Positions 42,554 to 53,231 of a DNA stretch of 64,000 bases are shown here, in pieces. Positions within the stretch are counted from its first letter, which is position 1. Every line of letters begins with the position of its first letter. Where the stretch lies: assembly GCA_028714815.1 (NCBI GenBank), contig JAQTLR010000002.1, positions 124,001 through 188,000 on the forward strand. Reading direction: 5' to 3'. The DNA comes from Candidatus Altimarinota bacterium (GTDB lineage: Bacteria; Patescibacteriota; Gracilibacteria; BD1-5; UBA2023). The notes beneath the pieces were generated by a model that worked only from the letters and a program-made list of their open reading frames with translations, made no database searches and was not told where the DNA came from. Position numbers and translations under genes: made by a program.

Positions 42554-43126
42554 CTACCACCAATCGGAAAATAATGCAGGATGAGCACCATCCCCTGTTC
42601 AATTACCGGTCGATCAGAACAGACGTTCGTAAACCGCCTGTTTCTCTCGGAAATCCTCGATCTCTTTTGTCGCTTTCTTCGCGTATTCGCAACGTTCGAT
42701 GCTTCCGGATTCAGCAAGCACTGAGCAACCGAGACTATCACGGATGATAGCACGGATCTTGCAACGCTCCGGAGCGCTCGAAACTATGACATTCACACGG
42801 TCCGGCCGGGTACCCTGAGATCGGAGTATCTCTTCAGAAGTTTTTGTGACATCGCTCGAATCGCAGTCCGCCAGTTTCGTCTGTGCAAAAGCGTTATACT
42901 TTTGCTGCTGCTGTTTCTGGAGAGTTTCCAGAGCTTTCATATCGAATCCGGTGGCAGTGCTTTGGACTGTTTGTACCGGCATTGCTGCTGATATGGTCGA
43001 TACGGTCGATGTCTGTACCATGACAGATGCCGTTCCGCTCGGATCCATCGGTTTTTGAACGGTGGTATTATTCGAGCAGGATGCTATGGATAGTATAAAA
43101 AACAAGGGGAGGATATATTTGAACAT
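42554..43126 (-). CDS. Putative lipoprotein (190 aa)
   Basis: A signal peptide with lipobox (ILSIASC, Cys 17) marks a lipoprotein. Residues about 20-75 are rich in T, S, V and Q (linker), followed by a helical domain with four more Cys (DCDSSD, ERCKIR, LGCSV, ERCEY) that could form two disulfides. TGA at 42614 and 42600 read as Gly and extend the C-terminus to TAG 42554. No homology recognised. It lies beside the collagen-like gene at 43199, also on the minus strand. Confidence 0.75.
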
Positions 43127-43198
43127 AGAGTAGGGTTAAAAAGATGGATCTTATGCTACGATTCCGGAAAGTATTCATACAAGATATATCCGGGACTC

Positions 43199-43768
43199 CT
43201 ATGGTGAAAAACAACTTTGACCAGGAATAGTTCCAATCAAAACGCTTGTTCCATTTTGACACTGGTAAACATTATTGTTACCACATGTATTATAGACATT
43301 ACTAGCAAATACGGTCAAATCCTTAACAAGGGCTGTCACCCCTGATCCCAAGAAAAATCCATATGGGGAACAAACACCAGGAGCTGTAAAAACAGGCACT
43401 CATGAGACATACGCGACGCACACCGTACAAGAAGCTCCGCCGGCTCCGGCGGGTCCGGCTGGTCATTGAGGTCCTGTGGCTCCGGCAGGTCATTGTGCCC
43501 CATTGGCTCCGGCAGGTCCGGCTGGAGCGGTAGCACAAACCTTATGGAAATCCGTATCATATCCATTCAGGTACTGTCCTGGTGGACAAGCTATCCGGAT
43601 ACTGTTGAAATAAGCGGTAAATTTCCCTCCTACAGTCTGCGTTGCATCCGGTGCCCCACTTGGAAAATTAAGAGCATATACTACCCCGACAATACTCATC
43701 AAAATGAATATCGCCGTAACAAATCCGCTCAATGCCCGTTTTACGAACCAAGATATGAAGCTTTTCAT
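43199..43768 (-). CDS. Third collagen-like membrane-anchored protein (189 aa)
   Basis: A paralogue of the 12566 and 13177 genes: basic N-terminus and membrane span (about residues 8-32), the conserved block GGKFTAYFNSIRIACPPGQYLNGYDTDFHKVC, about ten G-X-Y triplets (GPAGANGAQGPAG) with TGA-coded glycines, and a Cys-containing C-terminal globular part (ASCTVC...). It ends at TAG. The anchored stalk plus Cys-rich tip suggests a surface-exposed rod. An alternative start at 43795 adds nine residues; MKSFISWF at 43768 gives the more typical N-terminus. Confidence 0.75.
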
Positions 43769-43869
43769 AAAAAAAGATAAAGAGATAAAAAACATGTATC
43801 TTTGGCGGAAAGGATAGTGTATTTTATTTTTTTTGCAAATGAAAAATCAGAGGATTTTCTATCTTCCCG

Positions 43870-43945
43870 GAGGATCCTATGATTTATATATAAAAATCCC
43901 CAAGCCATCTCTGACTCGGGGAAATCTCCTTGATTATATAAACTC
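43870..43945 (-). terminator. Hairpin after secD
   Basis: On the minus strand CCCCGAGT and GGCTTGGGG can pair downstream of the secD TAG, followed by T-rich sequence. A weak terminator candidate. Confidence 0.35.
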
Positions 43946-43949
43946 CGGT

Positions 43950-45731
43950 CTACACTCCTATGAACGTCTTCGTATTCTTCCGCATCTTGTTCCCGACTAC
44001 GAGGATGAGGATACGAGATATCCACATCGCCGTAAAGAGGGAGAGGAGGATACCGAGCCCGAGCATGAGCCCGAACCCTTTGATGAGACTGATACCGAAG
44101 ATATAAAGGACGATCGCGCTCGTGAACGAGGTGATATGGCTGTCCCAGATAGCTGACCAGGACTTCCCGAATCCGACGATGATCGCTTTCTCGATTTCCA
44201 CCCCTTTGCGGAGTTCTTCCTTGGTTCGCTCGAATATAAGGATATTCGCATCGATCGCAAGCCCGATAGAGAGGATGATACCGGCGATAGAAGCGAGCGT
44301 CAGAACGATTCCGAACGACTTCACGATTGCGAGGAGGAGGAGTCCGTAGATAACGAGGGCGACACCAGCCATGAGTCCGGAAACACGATAGATGAGGATC
44401 AGGAATCCGATAATGAGAAGAAGTCCGATAAGACCGGCATGGATGATGACTTTCAAGGAATCCGCTCCAATCTTGGCATCGATCGTCCGTTCGCTCGTGA
44501 GGTAGATCGGTGCTGGGACGATACCGGTATTGATATTGGTTGCGAGTGCCTTGGCGCTATCAGCAGTGTAATTTCCGGTGATGACCGCTCGTCCATCCGG
44601 AATAACCGATTGAACGGTCGGAGCTGTGAGCATCTCCCCACCGACAAATATAGCGATCTGTTTCCCTATGAGACGCTTGGTAAGTTCTGCAAAAATCTTT
44701 CCGCCATCCGCATTGAAGAGGAGGTCTACCTGAGGAGAGAATCCTTGAGAGAAGCTTACAGAAGCCTTGGTGAGATACTGTTCATCAAGAACTTTCCCGT
44801 CTGCCGTTTTTGCAGGAGTCCATTCGCTTGGTTTCTGGCTCACGAATACCCCTTCGTAATCATAGATCTTTTCAGTGTATTTTTCCTTCTTTGTCACTGC
44901 ACTCGCTCCGGTTCCGGTCGTCACATCACGCTCTTTTTCTACGCTTGTTGTGCTTTTGATCCGAACAATGCTATATCCTTTCTCCCCTTCTGTCGTCACG
45001 AGCTTATTGTCGGTTCCGAGAGTATATCCTGCTCCTTTCTGAGTATCCATGATCTTCGGTGAGGTATACGGAGCCTGTACGTTCTCCATTCCCGTGAAAG
45101 CGAATTCTCCGGGAATCTCCGAAGCTGCCCCGCTTCCTGCCCGATATTCTATATTTTCATACTGATCCTTGTATTTGTTTGCGATCGTCGCAAATGGATA
45201 TTTCGCTGCCTGGATTTCTGCGAGAAGATTATTCGCTATATCCGTCCGTTCTTTTTTATCTGCATCGGTGATGACTGTTTTCTGTTCTTTGAATTCGAGA
45301 CGAACCACTTTCCCGATCGTTTCTTTCGCTTTCGCTATATATTCGTCGTTCTTCGCTTTCTTTTCTTCAGCGGTAAGATTTTCTCCGTCAAAATTCTGCG
45401 TCGGGATCTGGACGATGATATGTTCTTCGCCTCCATAACTCGCCGTCTGGATCGTCGGTTCAGCGGTACCGAGAGAATTCACCCGTTTCTCCACGATAGA
45501 TTTAAGTCCCTCTATGATATCCTTCGGTTGGAAAGTGGATCCGTTTTTCTGGGCATCGGTCATGTCTATCTTGTAATCCAGCTCAACTCCCCCATGGAGA
45601 TCAAGACCGAGCTTATATTCCGTAACAGGAAACGGAGTATCGATTCCGATGGTTTTCCATGGAAGTATGTAAGCACCGGAAAGAAGGGCAAGAAGCACGA
45701 TGATCGCGAGACGAAAACCAAGTCATTTCAT
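43950..45731 (-). CDS. secD: Protein-export membrane protein SecD
   Basis: SecD, with SecF, uses the proton gradient to help pull exported proteins through SecYEG. The 593-aa sequence has the first span (residues 7-24), the D1 signature YKLGLDLHGGVELDYKIDM, the large periplasmic domain (with an insertion near residues 175-260 rich in T, K and E), the D4 segment LKVIIHAGLIGLLLIIGFLILIYR, and the conserved GLAIDANILIFERTKEE. TGA in codon 3 reads as Gly (MKGLGFRL). It ends at TAG; no secF-like gene is adjacent. Confidence 0.95.
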
Positions 45732-45863
45732 AAAAATAGGAGTAATAGGATAATAAGACACGCGGGATTATATGGAAAAGCCTTTTGTTTGCAAGTTTTT
45801 TGCTTCTTTCCAAGAAGTGTGATACTATGAGAAAAATATCTGCTTAATGCCATAAAAATATAT

Positions 45864-48098
45864 ATGTCGGAAGCTCTACAACAAAACATTACGTTTGAAA
45901 CACCCAAAAAATTGCCAGAAAATACCATTCCGGACTTTTCTCTCGGACTCAGAAACATAGCCGATAAATATACCGAGAGCCAGAAACGTAACCACAATCC
46001 CGTGGATACGAAGGATCTTGCCACAAAACAGCTTCAGGAGCTCACAAAAAAAGCGTTATCAAGACCGAACATCCTATTGGAAATCTATGAAGAATTCGGT
46101 CAGATCCCGCAAGAACTCCAGGAAAATCCGGAATTCATAGCCATACTCAACAACGGACTCGCCCGGGAATACCCGGATTTTTTCGGGTTAGCCCAAGGGA
46201 AACCGTGGTACACCGACGGCGGGATAAATCTAAGTAAAATCTCCACTCTTCTGGATATCATAAAATACCGACCCTTTGAACGACGGAAAGACTTCCTGGA
46301 TATGATGGATGGAGGAAAAAATAACAGGTGAGAAACAGCACTGGAATCCTATGAAAAGTATTTTCTTGGCACAGAGATCGGGAATGGAATTCTCACATTT
46401 TTCCCCAATTCCCAACTCCTCTCCGATCGTAAAAATGAAACACAACAAATATTAGATATACATAAAGAGAGGCAATGAGATAAAAAAGGGGAAATATTTG
46501 ATATCATATATGGGAAACATGTGACGCCGGATGGCTTAGACACAGCGAAACATTTGGCTCAGGATAGTTTTATTAATATTCCAAACAAAGACCTTGAACG
46601 TCTCCTTTCTCTTCTTCCGACCATCGAATCTCAGTGTACTAACGGGAACGATATCGATTCTCTGGTAAAAAATATCGATTCCCTTAACATAGACACCCTG
46701 TATAAAGTACAGTTCTTCAGTGGACTTACCCGTCTCGCAGTATTGTGAAATACAAAAAGCCAAACCATCAGTATGTCTTTTTATAACAAGGTGGTAGTAC
46801 ATTATGTTGAACAAACAGATGTTACTAAAGAAAAGAGTATGCTATCCGAGCAATGAATGCAGTATTCCATTATTTCCCGTGCTTTTTCTGGATTAGATAA
46901 GGAAAAACAGGAACAGAAAAATAAAGATTTCAGGGTTTTTTTAAAAAGAGTTACTGATGAAAAAGGTAAAATCATTGCCAGTAAAAAAACTCTTGACGAG
47001 ATGCTCGGTGGGATATTCAAAGACACTCCAGAAGCAGATAAAATATTGCAAGATATAAAGAAAAGCAAAGATGGAAAAGCAGTTTTCAAACTCCTCGCCG
47101 AGGCATATGCAGAACAAGGAAGTCAACAAGAAAAAGCTCTCAGGAATGAAGGGTTTGATACTGAAAAATGGAAGAAAGACAAAGAAAATAAAGTCATCCT
47201 AGAGCATCTCAGCAATACTTCCCTGAGTACCGAAGAAAAGATGAAAATTCTCCGGAATTTCATCGATCCGAAGAAAATCCCGGAAGACGGAAAAGAAAAA
47301 CAGGAATTCATAGATAAGATAGTAAAAGATCTCTTGGATTGGACAGGAACAACAGAAAATACAAAAACCTTCTCAAAAGAAAGTCTCGAAGATTTCAGTG
47401 CATCATGGAAGACCGGTGATTTCAGCACATTCAACAAGAAAGTCCAGGAACGCGAAGAGAAAAAAGAAGCGGATGAGAAGAAAAAACAGGAAGAGCAGAA
47501 AAGAGGAGAGCGGATCAATAAGAGAAACGTTACGGAATTCATTGATTCGAATTCATTCAATGCTGATTTCGTAAAAATAGACAATGGTAAGGTTGTGACT
47601 TCCTATATCGATAACAATGAAGTATTTATCAAGAAAAATACAGATAGTACCGTGTCCATATATTCCAATGGGATTCCCATAGAAAATATCAATATATCCG
47701 ATCCGAAAGATGTCATCAAAGACATCAAGAAAGCTATGGACTCCATACAATTCCTCCAGAAATATGGACTCGGCGTTTTCCGTGACGATATACCGACTAT
47801 CGTGGAGCTCATAAACAATAGACCATTGCGATGAGGAAAAACAAAGATCGATCTCTCGGACGACATAGACCCCGAAGAGGAGTTAATACTCCTTGAATCC
47901 ATCGCCAAGCTTGCCGATATAAAAATACCGGAATGATCACCCACCGACAGACTCAGTGCATTGAAAACCGATTTCCATACGCTCGGGCAACAAAATGGAA
48001 GACTCACTTCCCTCTTGCGAACCAAGTGATACGTGCAAACGGGGAGTAATTCCATCAATAAACTCGCTCTCGAAGAGGGTGTAAAAAATACCGTATAA
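45864..48098 (+). CDS. Hypothetical protein, mostly helical (744 aa)
   Basis: Three visible pieces join via several UGA-Gly codons into one 744-aa protein ending at TAA. It is helical and K/E-rich, with a coiled coil near residues 525-555 (REEKKEADEKKKQEEQKRG). A central region (CSLL..., FKLLAEAYAEQGSQQEK) and an N-terminal motif are unassigned. No signal peptide, membrane span or catalytic motif. Perhaps a scaffold or adaptor. It precedes a palindromic repeat and gatB. Confidence 0.7.
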
Positions 48099-48171
48099 AA
48101 ACCAATTCCGTCTTGCATTTTTGCACTTTTCCATACAATACTTGGGTTATTATCTCATAAAGATGTAGCCC

Positions 48172-48265
48172 GATTTTGAAAATGATTTTTGAACGCACCG
48201 AGGACTGTCCGAGTCATTACTAAGAGACGAGTTCCACAGGAAGTGAAAAATACATTTTCAAAATC
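48172..48265 (+). repeat. REP-like hairpin element upstream of gatB
   Basis: Perfect 13-bp arms GATTTTGAAAATG (48172) and CATTTTCAAAATC (48253-48265) enclose a 68-nt interior with GGACTGTCCGAGTC and GACGAGTT. The interior resembles the 51699-51773 element and, less closely, the palindromic repeats in murG and near secA. Confidence 0.65.
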
Positions 48266-48293
48266 CAAAAATATACTCTATCATCGATAAATT

Positions 48294-49724
48294 ATGGAAA
48301 ACCAATATGAAATCGTCATGGGACTCGAAACCCATGTCCGGATAAAATCCGAAACCAAGATGTTCTGTGCCTGCCGTAATGCGGTGGAACTCGCCGACGA
48401 ACCAAACCTCCACACCTGTCCGTACTGTATGGCATTTCCTGGAGCGCTTCCAGTTCTGAATGAAAAGGTTATCGACCTTGCGGTCCGTGCCGGTCAGGCG
48501 ATGCGGTGCACGGTCAACGAGACTTCGGTATTCGATCGGAAATCCTACTTCTATCCAGATAATCCGTCCGGGTTCCAGATCACCCAACTCTACCACCCGA
48601 TCGTCCAACATGGGGTGGTTCGTGCAATGGTCGGAGACGAGGTAAAAAGTTTTAAGATCGAGCGGATGCACATCGAAGCCGATGCCGGAAAACTCATCCA
48701 CTCCGGGAACAAAACGCTCTGTGATTACAACCGTGCCGGAAGCCCGCTCATGGAGATCGTGACCGAACCGGATTTCCGCTCCAAAGAAGACGTAGTCGGA
48801 TACCTCGAAGAACTCCAGAAGCTCATGCGATGGTGTGGAGCCAGTGATGCCGACATGGAAAAAGGGCAGCTTCGATGCGATGTGAATATCTCTATCCGAA
48901 AACCGGGAGAAACTATTCTCAACAACCGTGTCGAGCTCAAGAATATCAACTCGTTCTCCGCTATCGGACGCGCCATCGACAACGAGTACAAGCGTCAGAT
49001 CAAGATCGTCGAGGCTGGAGGAAAAGTTCCTCAGGAAACCCGCGGTTGGGACGACGAAAAAGGAGTGAGCTCCTCCCAGCGTTCCAAGGAAGACGCCATG
49101 GACTACCGATACTTCCCGGAACCCGACCTTCCACCTCTCGTGATATCGAAAGAGTTCATCGAAGAGCGTTCCATCGGAGACCTCCCGATCGACCGACGGA
49201 TGAAGTACGCGTGAGAATACAAGCTCCAATCGGACGACGCCCGAATCCTCTCCGCTTCCCGAGAACTCTCCGACTTCTACGAAGAGCTCGTGAAACTCTC
49301 CGGTGACGCCAAGAAATCCTGCTCGTACATTACAACTATTCTCTTTACTCTTTTTGATGCCCATAAAGAAACTATTTCTTTCGACAGTCTCAAATTCGGG
49401 GTCGAAGAGCTCGCTCAAGTCATAAAGCTCGTGAATAAAGACGAGATTTCCAGCACTAACGCGAAAATCGTCGTAGAAGAGCTCTTCCTTCATGGAGGGA
49501 AAACCGACGCTATCGTGGACGCGAAAAAACTCCGACAAGTATCCGATACCGGAGCCCTGAAGGCCATCGCTGAGAAGGTTCTCGCCGATAATCCAGCTCA
49601 GGTCGCAGAATACAAATCCGGAAAAGAGAACCTCTTCGGATTCTTTGTCGGACAGTGTATGAAAGCCAGTGCCGGACAAGGAAACCCAAAGATGTTCACG
49701 GAAATTTTGAAAGGGATATTATAA
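48294..49724 (+). CDS. gatB: Aspartyl/glutamyl-tRNA amidotransferase subunit B
   Basis: GatB, 476 aa, is the kinase-type subunit that converts Glu-tRNA(Gln) or Asp-tRNA(Asn) to the amidated form. It has the MGLETHVRI start, Zn-site CACRN...CPYCMAFPGALPVLN, the SCxx-type signature DYNRAGSPLMEIVTEPD, and the C-terminal YqeY-like domain (SAGQGNPKMFTEILK). TGA near 49214 reads as Gly and links the catalytic and C-terminal parts. gatA and gatC are not in this window. A REP-like hairpin is directly upstream. Confidence 0.95.
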
Positions 49725-49762
49725 AATATGCACCGGCATTTAATTGAAAATAAATATAAAAT

Positions 49763-50104
49763 ATGAGTACATCCATAAACGGTAATTTAAATATTCTGCT
49801 TTTGTTACTAATGTTTAGTATAGGACTTGGCATTGTGATTTGAATAGTATATTTCATATTTTCTCCTGAAAGGAAATTCTGGAAAAATCCACAATTTACA
49901 ATGATACTATCTTCATTGCTTGGATTACCAATTACATGAGCCTTTGGATCATGAAGGGTGAAGATTTTTCAACATAATACCCACTTTGGCATATGGGAGA
50001 GCGCTATCTATAAATGAGATATCGTAGCTTGGGTAATTTGGATATTACTTTATGTCTTATGGCTTTGGTTTACATATAAAATAATTTTCAACCAAAAGAC
50101 CTAA
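49763..50104 (+). CDS. Small three-span membrane protein (113 aa)
   Basis: A gene not visible under the standard code because four TGA codons interrupt it. As Gly they give a 113-aa frame from ATG to TAA with three hydrophobic segments (about residues 10-34, 50-63 and 92-110, WVIWILLYVLWLWF). No family recognised. It lies between gatB and rimO on the same strand, 28 bases before rimO, so co-transcription is likely. Confidence 0.6.
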
Positions 50105-50132
50105 ATTTATATTTTACCTTCATATTTTCATT

Positions 50133-51662
50133 ATGTCCTTTCGCTTCTCCTCCATCAACCTTGGTTGCTCCAAAAACCTCGTCGACCTCGAATTCGCTAT
50201 CGGGGAAATCTTGAAATACTCGGATCGGACTCCGATCGAGTATATCGAGGACCCGGAGGATCCAGAGACCGACTATGTGATCGTGAATACCTGCGGATTC
50301 CTCTCCTCTGCGCGCGAAGAGTCCGAGGACACCCTCCAGCACTACGACCGACTCGGAAAGAAACTCATTCTCATGGGGTGCTATGTTTCGGTGAAAGACG
50401 ATAATTTCCTGTCGAGTCTCAAAAACCTCCATTCGGTAGTCCCGTTCATCAGCTATTCGACTATTGAAGGGCTTCTCTTCGGAAAAACGGTCGGAATCGA
50501 TATGAGCGCTATCGTGCGAGCGAAGGTGGCTATGAAGCAGTCGAAAGAGAAGAAGCTCACGGAATACCTGGACTCAATTGGAGAAAAAAGTATAAAAAAG
50601 AGAGGGTCACAGGAAATGGGAAAGAACGATAATATTCGTGCGAAAATCGCGGACCGTAGTGAGACGTACGAAGATAGTACGGCGAACGAGGAAACGCAAG
50701 ATTTGAACACGAAGATTGAAGTTATTTCTCATTTACCCAAGAGTGCGTTTATATGGCGAGGTGACGAAGTCCGTGCCTATATCCATGCGCCATTCGGGTA
50801 CGAGTACCTGAAAATCGCGGAAGGGTGCGACAATAGCTGTACCTTCTGCATCATCCCGCAGATCCGAGGGAAGCAGACCTCTCGTAAGATGGAAGATATC
50901 GTGAAGGAAGTGAATACTATGCTCGCAAGCGGGATCCGAGAAGTCCAGATCATCGCACAGGATACGACCCGATACGGAACCGATCTGTATGGGGAACCAA
51001 GACTTTTCGAACTTTTGGAACAGATCGAAGCGATTCCGGGAGATTTTACCTATAGGCTCTATTACATGTATCCGGATATCCTGACTCTCGAACATGTCCA
51101 GAAGCTAAAAACTTTCAAAAAACTCCTCCCCTACTTCGACATTCCGTTCCAGCATTCGAGCGAACGTATCCTCAAACGTATGGGACGCCACTACGATGAA
51201 GCACATGTGGAAGCATTTCTCGCATCCATCCGCGAGAACTTCCCGAACGCATTTATCCGGACCAGTTTCATCGTCGGGTTTCCGGGTGAAACCGATGCGG
51301 ATTTCAACCACCTTCTCGAGTTCGTGAAACGTCACGATTTCGAATCGGTCGGAGTATTCCAATACCACGACGAACCGCTCGCAGCAAGCTCCAGACTCGA
51401 CCATAAAGTATCGGAAGCGGTCGTGAACCAACGGATGAAAAAACTCGCGAAAGTCCTCGATGAAATCTACGCCAAACACGCGAGAAATGCACGAGGAAAG
51501 ACCTTCTCCGGATACATCATGGATGCAGACGAGAAACGGGCGATCATCCGCCGCGAGATCCAAGCACCGGAAGTGGACGAGTACGACGAAGTGAAATTAT
51601 CTGCCATTAAATGATCTAAACCAGAACTTGAAATCGGAAAGTTTATAGAGTACAAACTCTAG
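50133..51662 (+). CDS. rimO: RimO-like ribosomal protein S12 methylthiotransferase, with an inserted repeat
   Basis: A radical-SAM methylthiotransferase: the N-terminal MTTase domain with NLGCSKNLVD and VNTCGFL (Cys for one [4Fe-4S]), the radical-SAM motif EGCDNSCTFCIIP (CxxxCxxC), and a C-terminal TRAM-like part. The protein has 509 aa, longer than the usual ~440: residues about 130-205 are an extra segment, of which about 168-194 are encoded by a palindromic repeat (50635-50713). TGA at 51612 reads as Gly and extends the end to TAG 51660. RimO over MiaB is chosen from the NLGCSKNLVD start; S12 methylthiolation is inferred. Confidence 0.88.
50635..50713 (+). repeat. Palindromic repeat copy translated inside rimO
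   Basis: Arms TTCGTGCGAAAATC (50635) and GATTTGAACACGAA (50700-50713) pair. The centre CGTAC/GTACG pairs too. The sequence aligns with the intergenic copy near 34.9 kb (shared ACCGTAG, GAG, GTACG, CGAGG, AGATTT). Where the arm changes from TTTGAG to TTCGTG the opposite arm changes from CTCAAA to CACGAA, keeping the stem. Confidence 0.75.
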
Positions 51663-51698
51663 ACAAAAAAAATGATGACCATCCCAAACTGGGGGGTT

Positions 51699-51773
51699 TT
51701 TAGGGGTAAAACTGTCTGAGTCCGATGAAAAACAGGAAAGTAGCTGCCACCCGACGAGTTTTTTACCCCTAAA
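51699..51773 (+). repeat. REP-like hairpin element after rimO
   Basis: Perfect 12-bp arms TTTAGGGGTAAA (51699) and TTTACCCCTAAA (51762-51773) around an interior with ACTGTCTGAGTC and CGACGAGTTTTT. The interior shares ACTGTCnGAGTC and ACGAGTT with the 48172 element. It lies in the noncoding gap after rimO. Downstream, TTTTGGTACTTTTGGTCACA continues a second repeated-looking motif. Confidence 0.65.
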
Positions 51774-51826
51774 GACTTTTGGTACTTTTGGTCACAAAAG
51801 TATAGAAATAACCCTATCCTATCCCC

Positions 51827-52267
51827 ATGCTTACCAGAAACCGTTCCGCATTCACACTCATCGAAGTACTGGTCGCCTCAGTGATACTTTCGAGCGTCTT
51901 TTTCGCTATTTTAAAACTCATCTCCAGCAATACCTACCAAGCGACCAATCTCGAACATTCCCGGATGATGGACGATCTCTTCCTCTCCTCCAAAGCCTGC
52001 ATAAGATCCTTCGGGTACACTACCGGGACAACCGCAACACAAAGCCTCAATTTCGGTACCGATAATATGGGATGTTTCACAGGAAGCTATGACCCGAGCC
52101 TCTCGTTTACCGGAATTTCGCTCGAAAGAAAAAACGGTACGGAGACGGGATCGACCGTTTTCTGGAGCTATTTCCGTGCGGAAAACAATACAGGAACACT
52201 GAAAGTATATAATTCCATCAGCGACGGAACAGAGAAAAAGGATTACGATTTCATCATAGGATTATAG
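51827..52267 (+). CDS. Type IV pilin-like (pseudopilin) protein
   Basis: A 146-aa prepilin-like protein with the class III signal sequence RNRSAFTLIEVLVASVILSS: a short basic leader, then Phe at +1, Glu at +5 and a hydrophobic helix. Residue -1 is Ala, not the usual Gly, which processing enzymes can accept. The globular part has one Cys pair (KAC, MGC). It would be cleaved by the prepilin peptidase at 60990-61871. Which pilus or secretion system it serves is unknown; no other pil genes are nearby. Confidence 0.82.
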   Translation: MLTRNRSAFTLIEVLVASVILSSVFFAILKLISSNTYQATNLEHSRMMDDLFLSSKACIRSFGYTTGTTATQSLNFGTDNMGCFTGSYDPSLSFTGISLERKNGTETGSTVFWSYFRAENNTGTLKVYNSISDGTEKKDYDFIIGL

Positions 52268-52287
52268 AGGTACACCGTAGTATATCT

Positions 52288-53193
52288 CTATTCGAACAAA
52301 AAAGCCTTGGAAACATCTGTGTCCCGGTTCACCCGTATACGCGGGAGAGTGAGGGGATTTTTATCTAGATCTTCTGGAGTAATAATCCCCTTTTTTGTCG
52401 TAAATCCGAAACTATACCCGCTCTCTTTCGCTATTTTCAGAGTCAAGCCGTCATATTTCCCAGAAGGATATATGAGAGTATTGATCGGAATATGGAACCA
52501 ATTCTCCAGGGTCTGTTTACTGAGAAGAATCTCCTTTTTCAACACCAACTCTGTCTGATTATGAAGTTCGATATGGGAGAAACTGTGCGATGCGAGAGTT
52601 ATGAGCCCTGAACCGAGCATCTCCCGGATTTCGCGCTCATTCAGGAAATTATTGATTTCCGAAGGAGTGGTGGAAACCTTATCCGCGATAATCCCAAGAT
52701 TGAACTTCATATTGTATTTTTTTGCGAGAGGGAAAAGAAAATTATACCCATCATCCCAACCATCGTCTACAGTCAGAAGGACTATGTTTCTCGCCGGAAA
52801 ACACCCTGTTTTATTGAATCCCTGAAGCTCTGTTAGATCCACAACCTGGATTTTCTTATCGGAACGGGCCTGTCAAAGCGCTTGAAGTATACTTTCCAAT
52901 TTCTCTGGAGGGATACTATTCCCGTACTCGATTTTATTCTCTTTATCTACATACTTATCGGGGATGATGTAATGAAACATATAGGCATATATTTTTACAC
53001 CATTGGCATTTTTTATGCACTGCCTCTGGGTTTCTCTGGAATTTCCGCTTCCGGTGATATTTGCATGCACATTCTTTATTATCCGGAAACCATTCCCCTG
53101 AGACAACAAACCTCCTACAATAAGGTAGAGAGATATGATACTCATAATGGCAAACAATCCTATAATAGGGATATAGATTTTTTTTGGCGACAT
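52288..53193 (-). CDS. Polysaccharide deacetylase (NodB-like)
   Basis: A 301-aa membrane-anchored (span at about residues 6-26) deacetylase. NodB motif 1 is TVDDGWDDGY, motif 2 is SHSFSHIEL (metal His pair), motif 3 is LIYPSGKYD. It removes N-acetyl groups from surface polysaccharide or peptidoglycan glycans. TGA near 52875 reads as Gly. It starts at ATG 53193 (MSPKK) and ends at TAG 52288, next to hrcA and convergent with the pseudopilin gene (21 bases). Confidence 0.9.
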
Positions 53194-53231
53194 AGGATGG
53201 TAGGATTGTATAAAGATATTTTTCAGATGTT

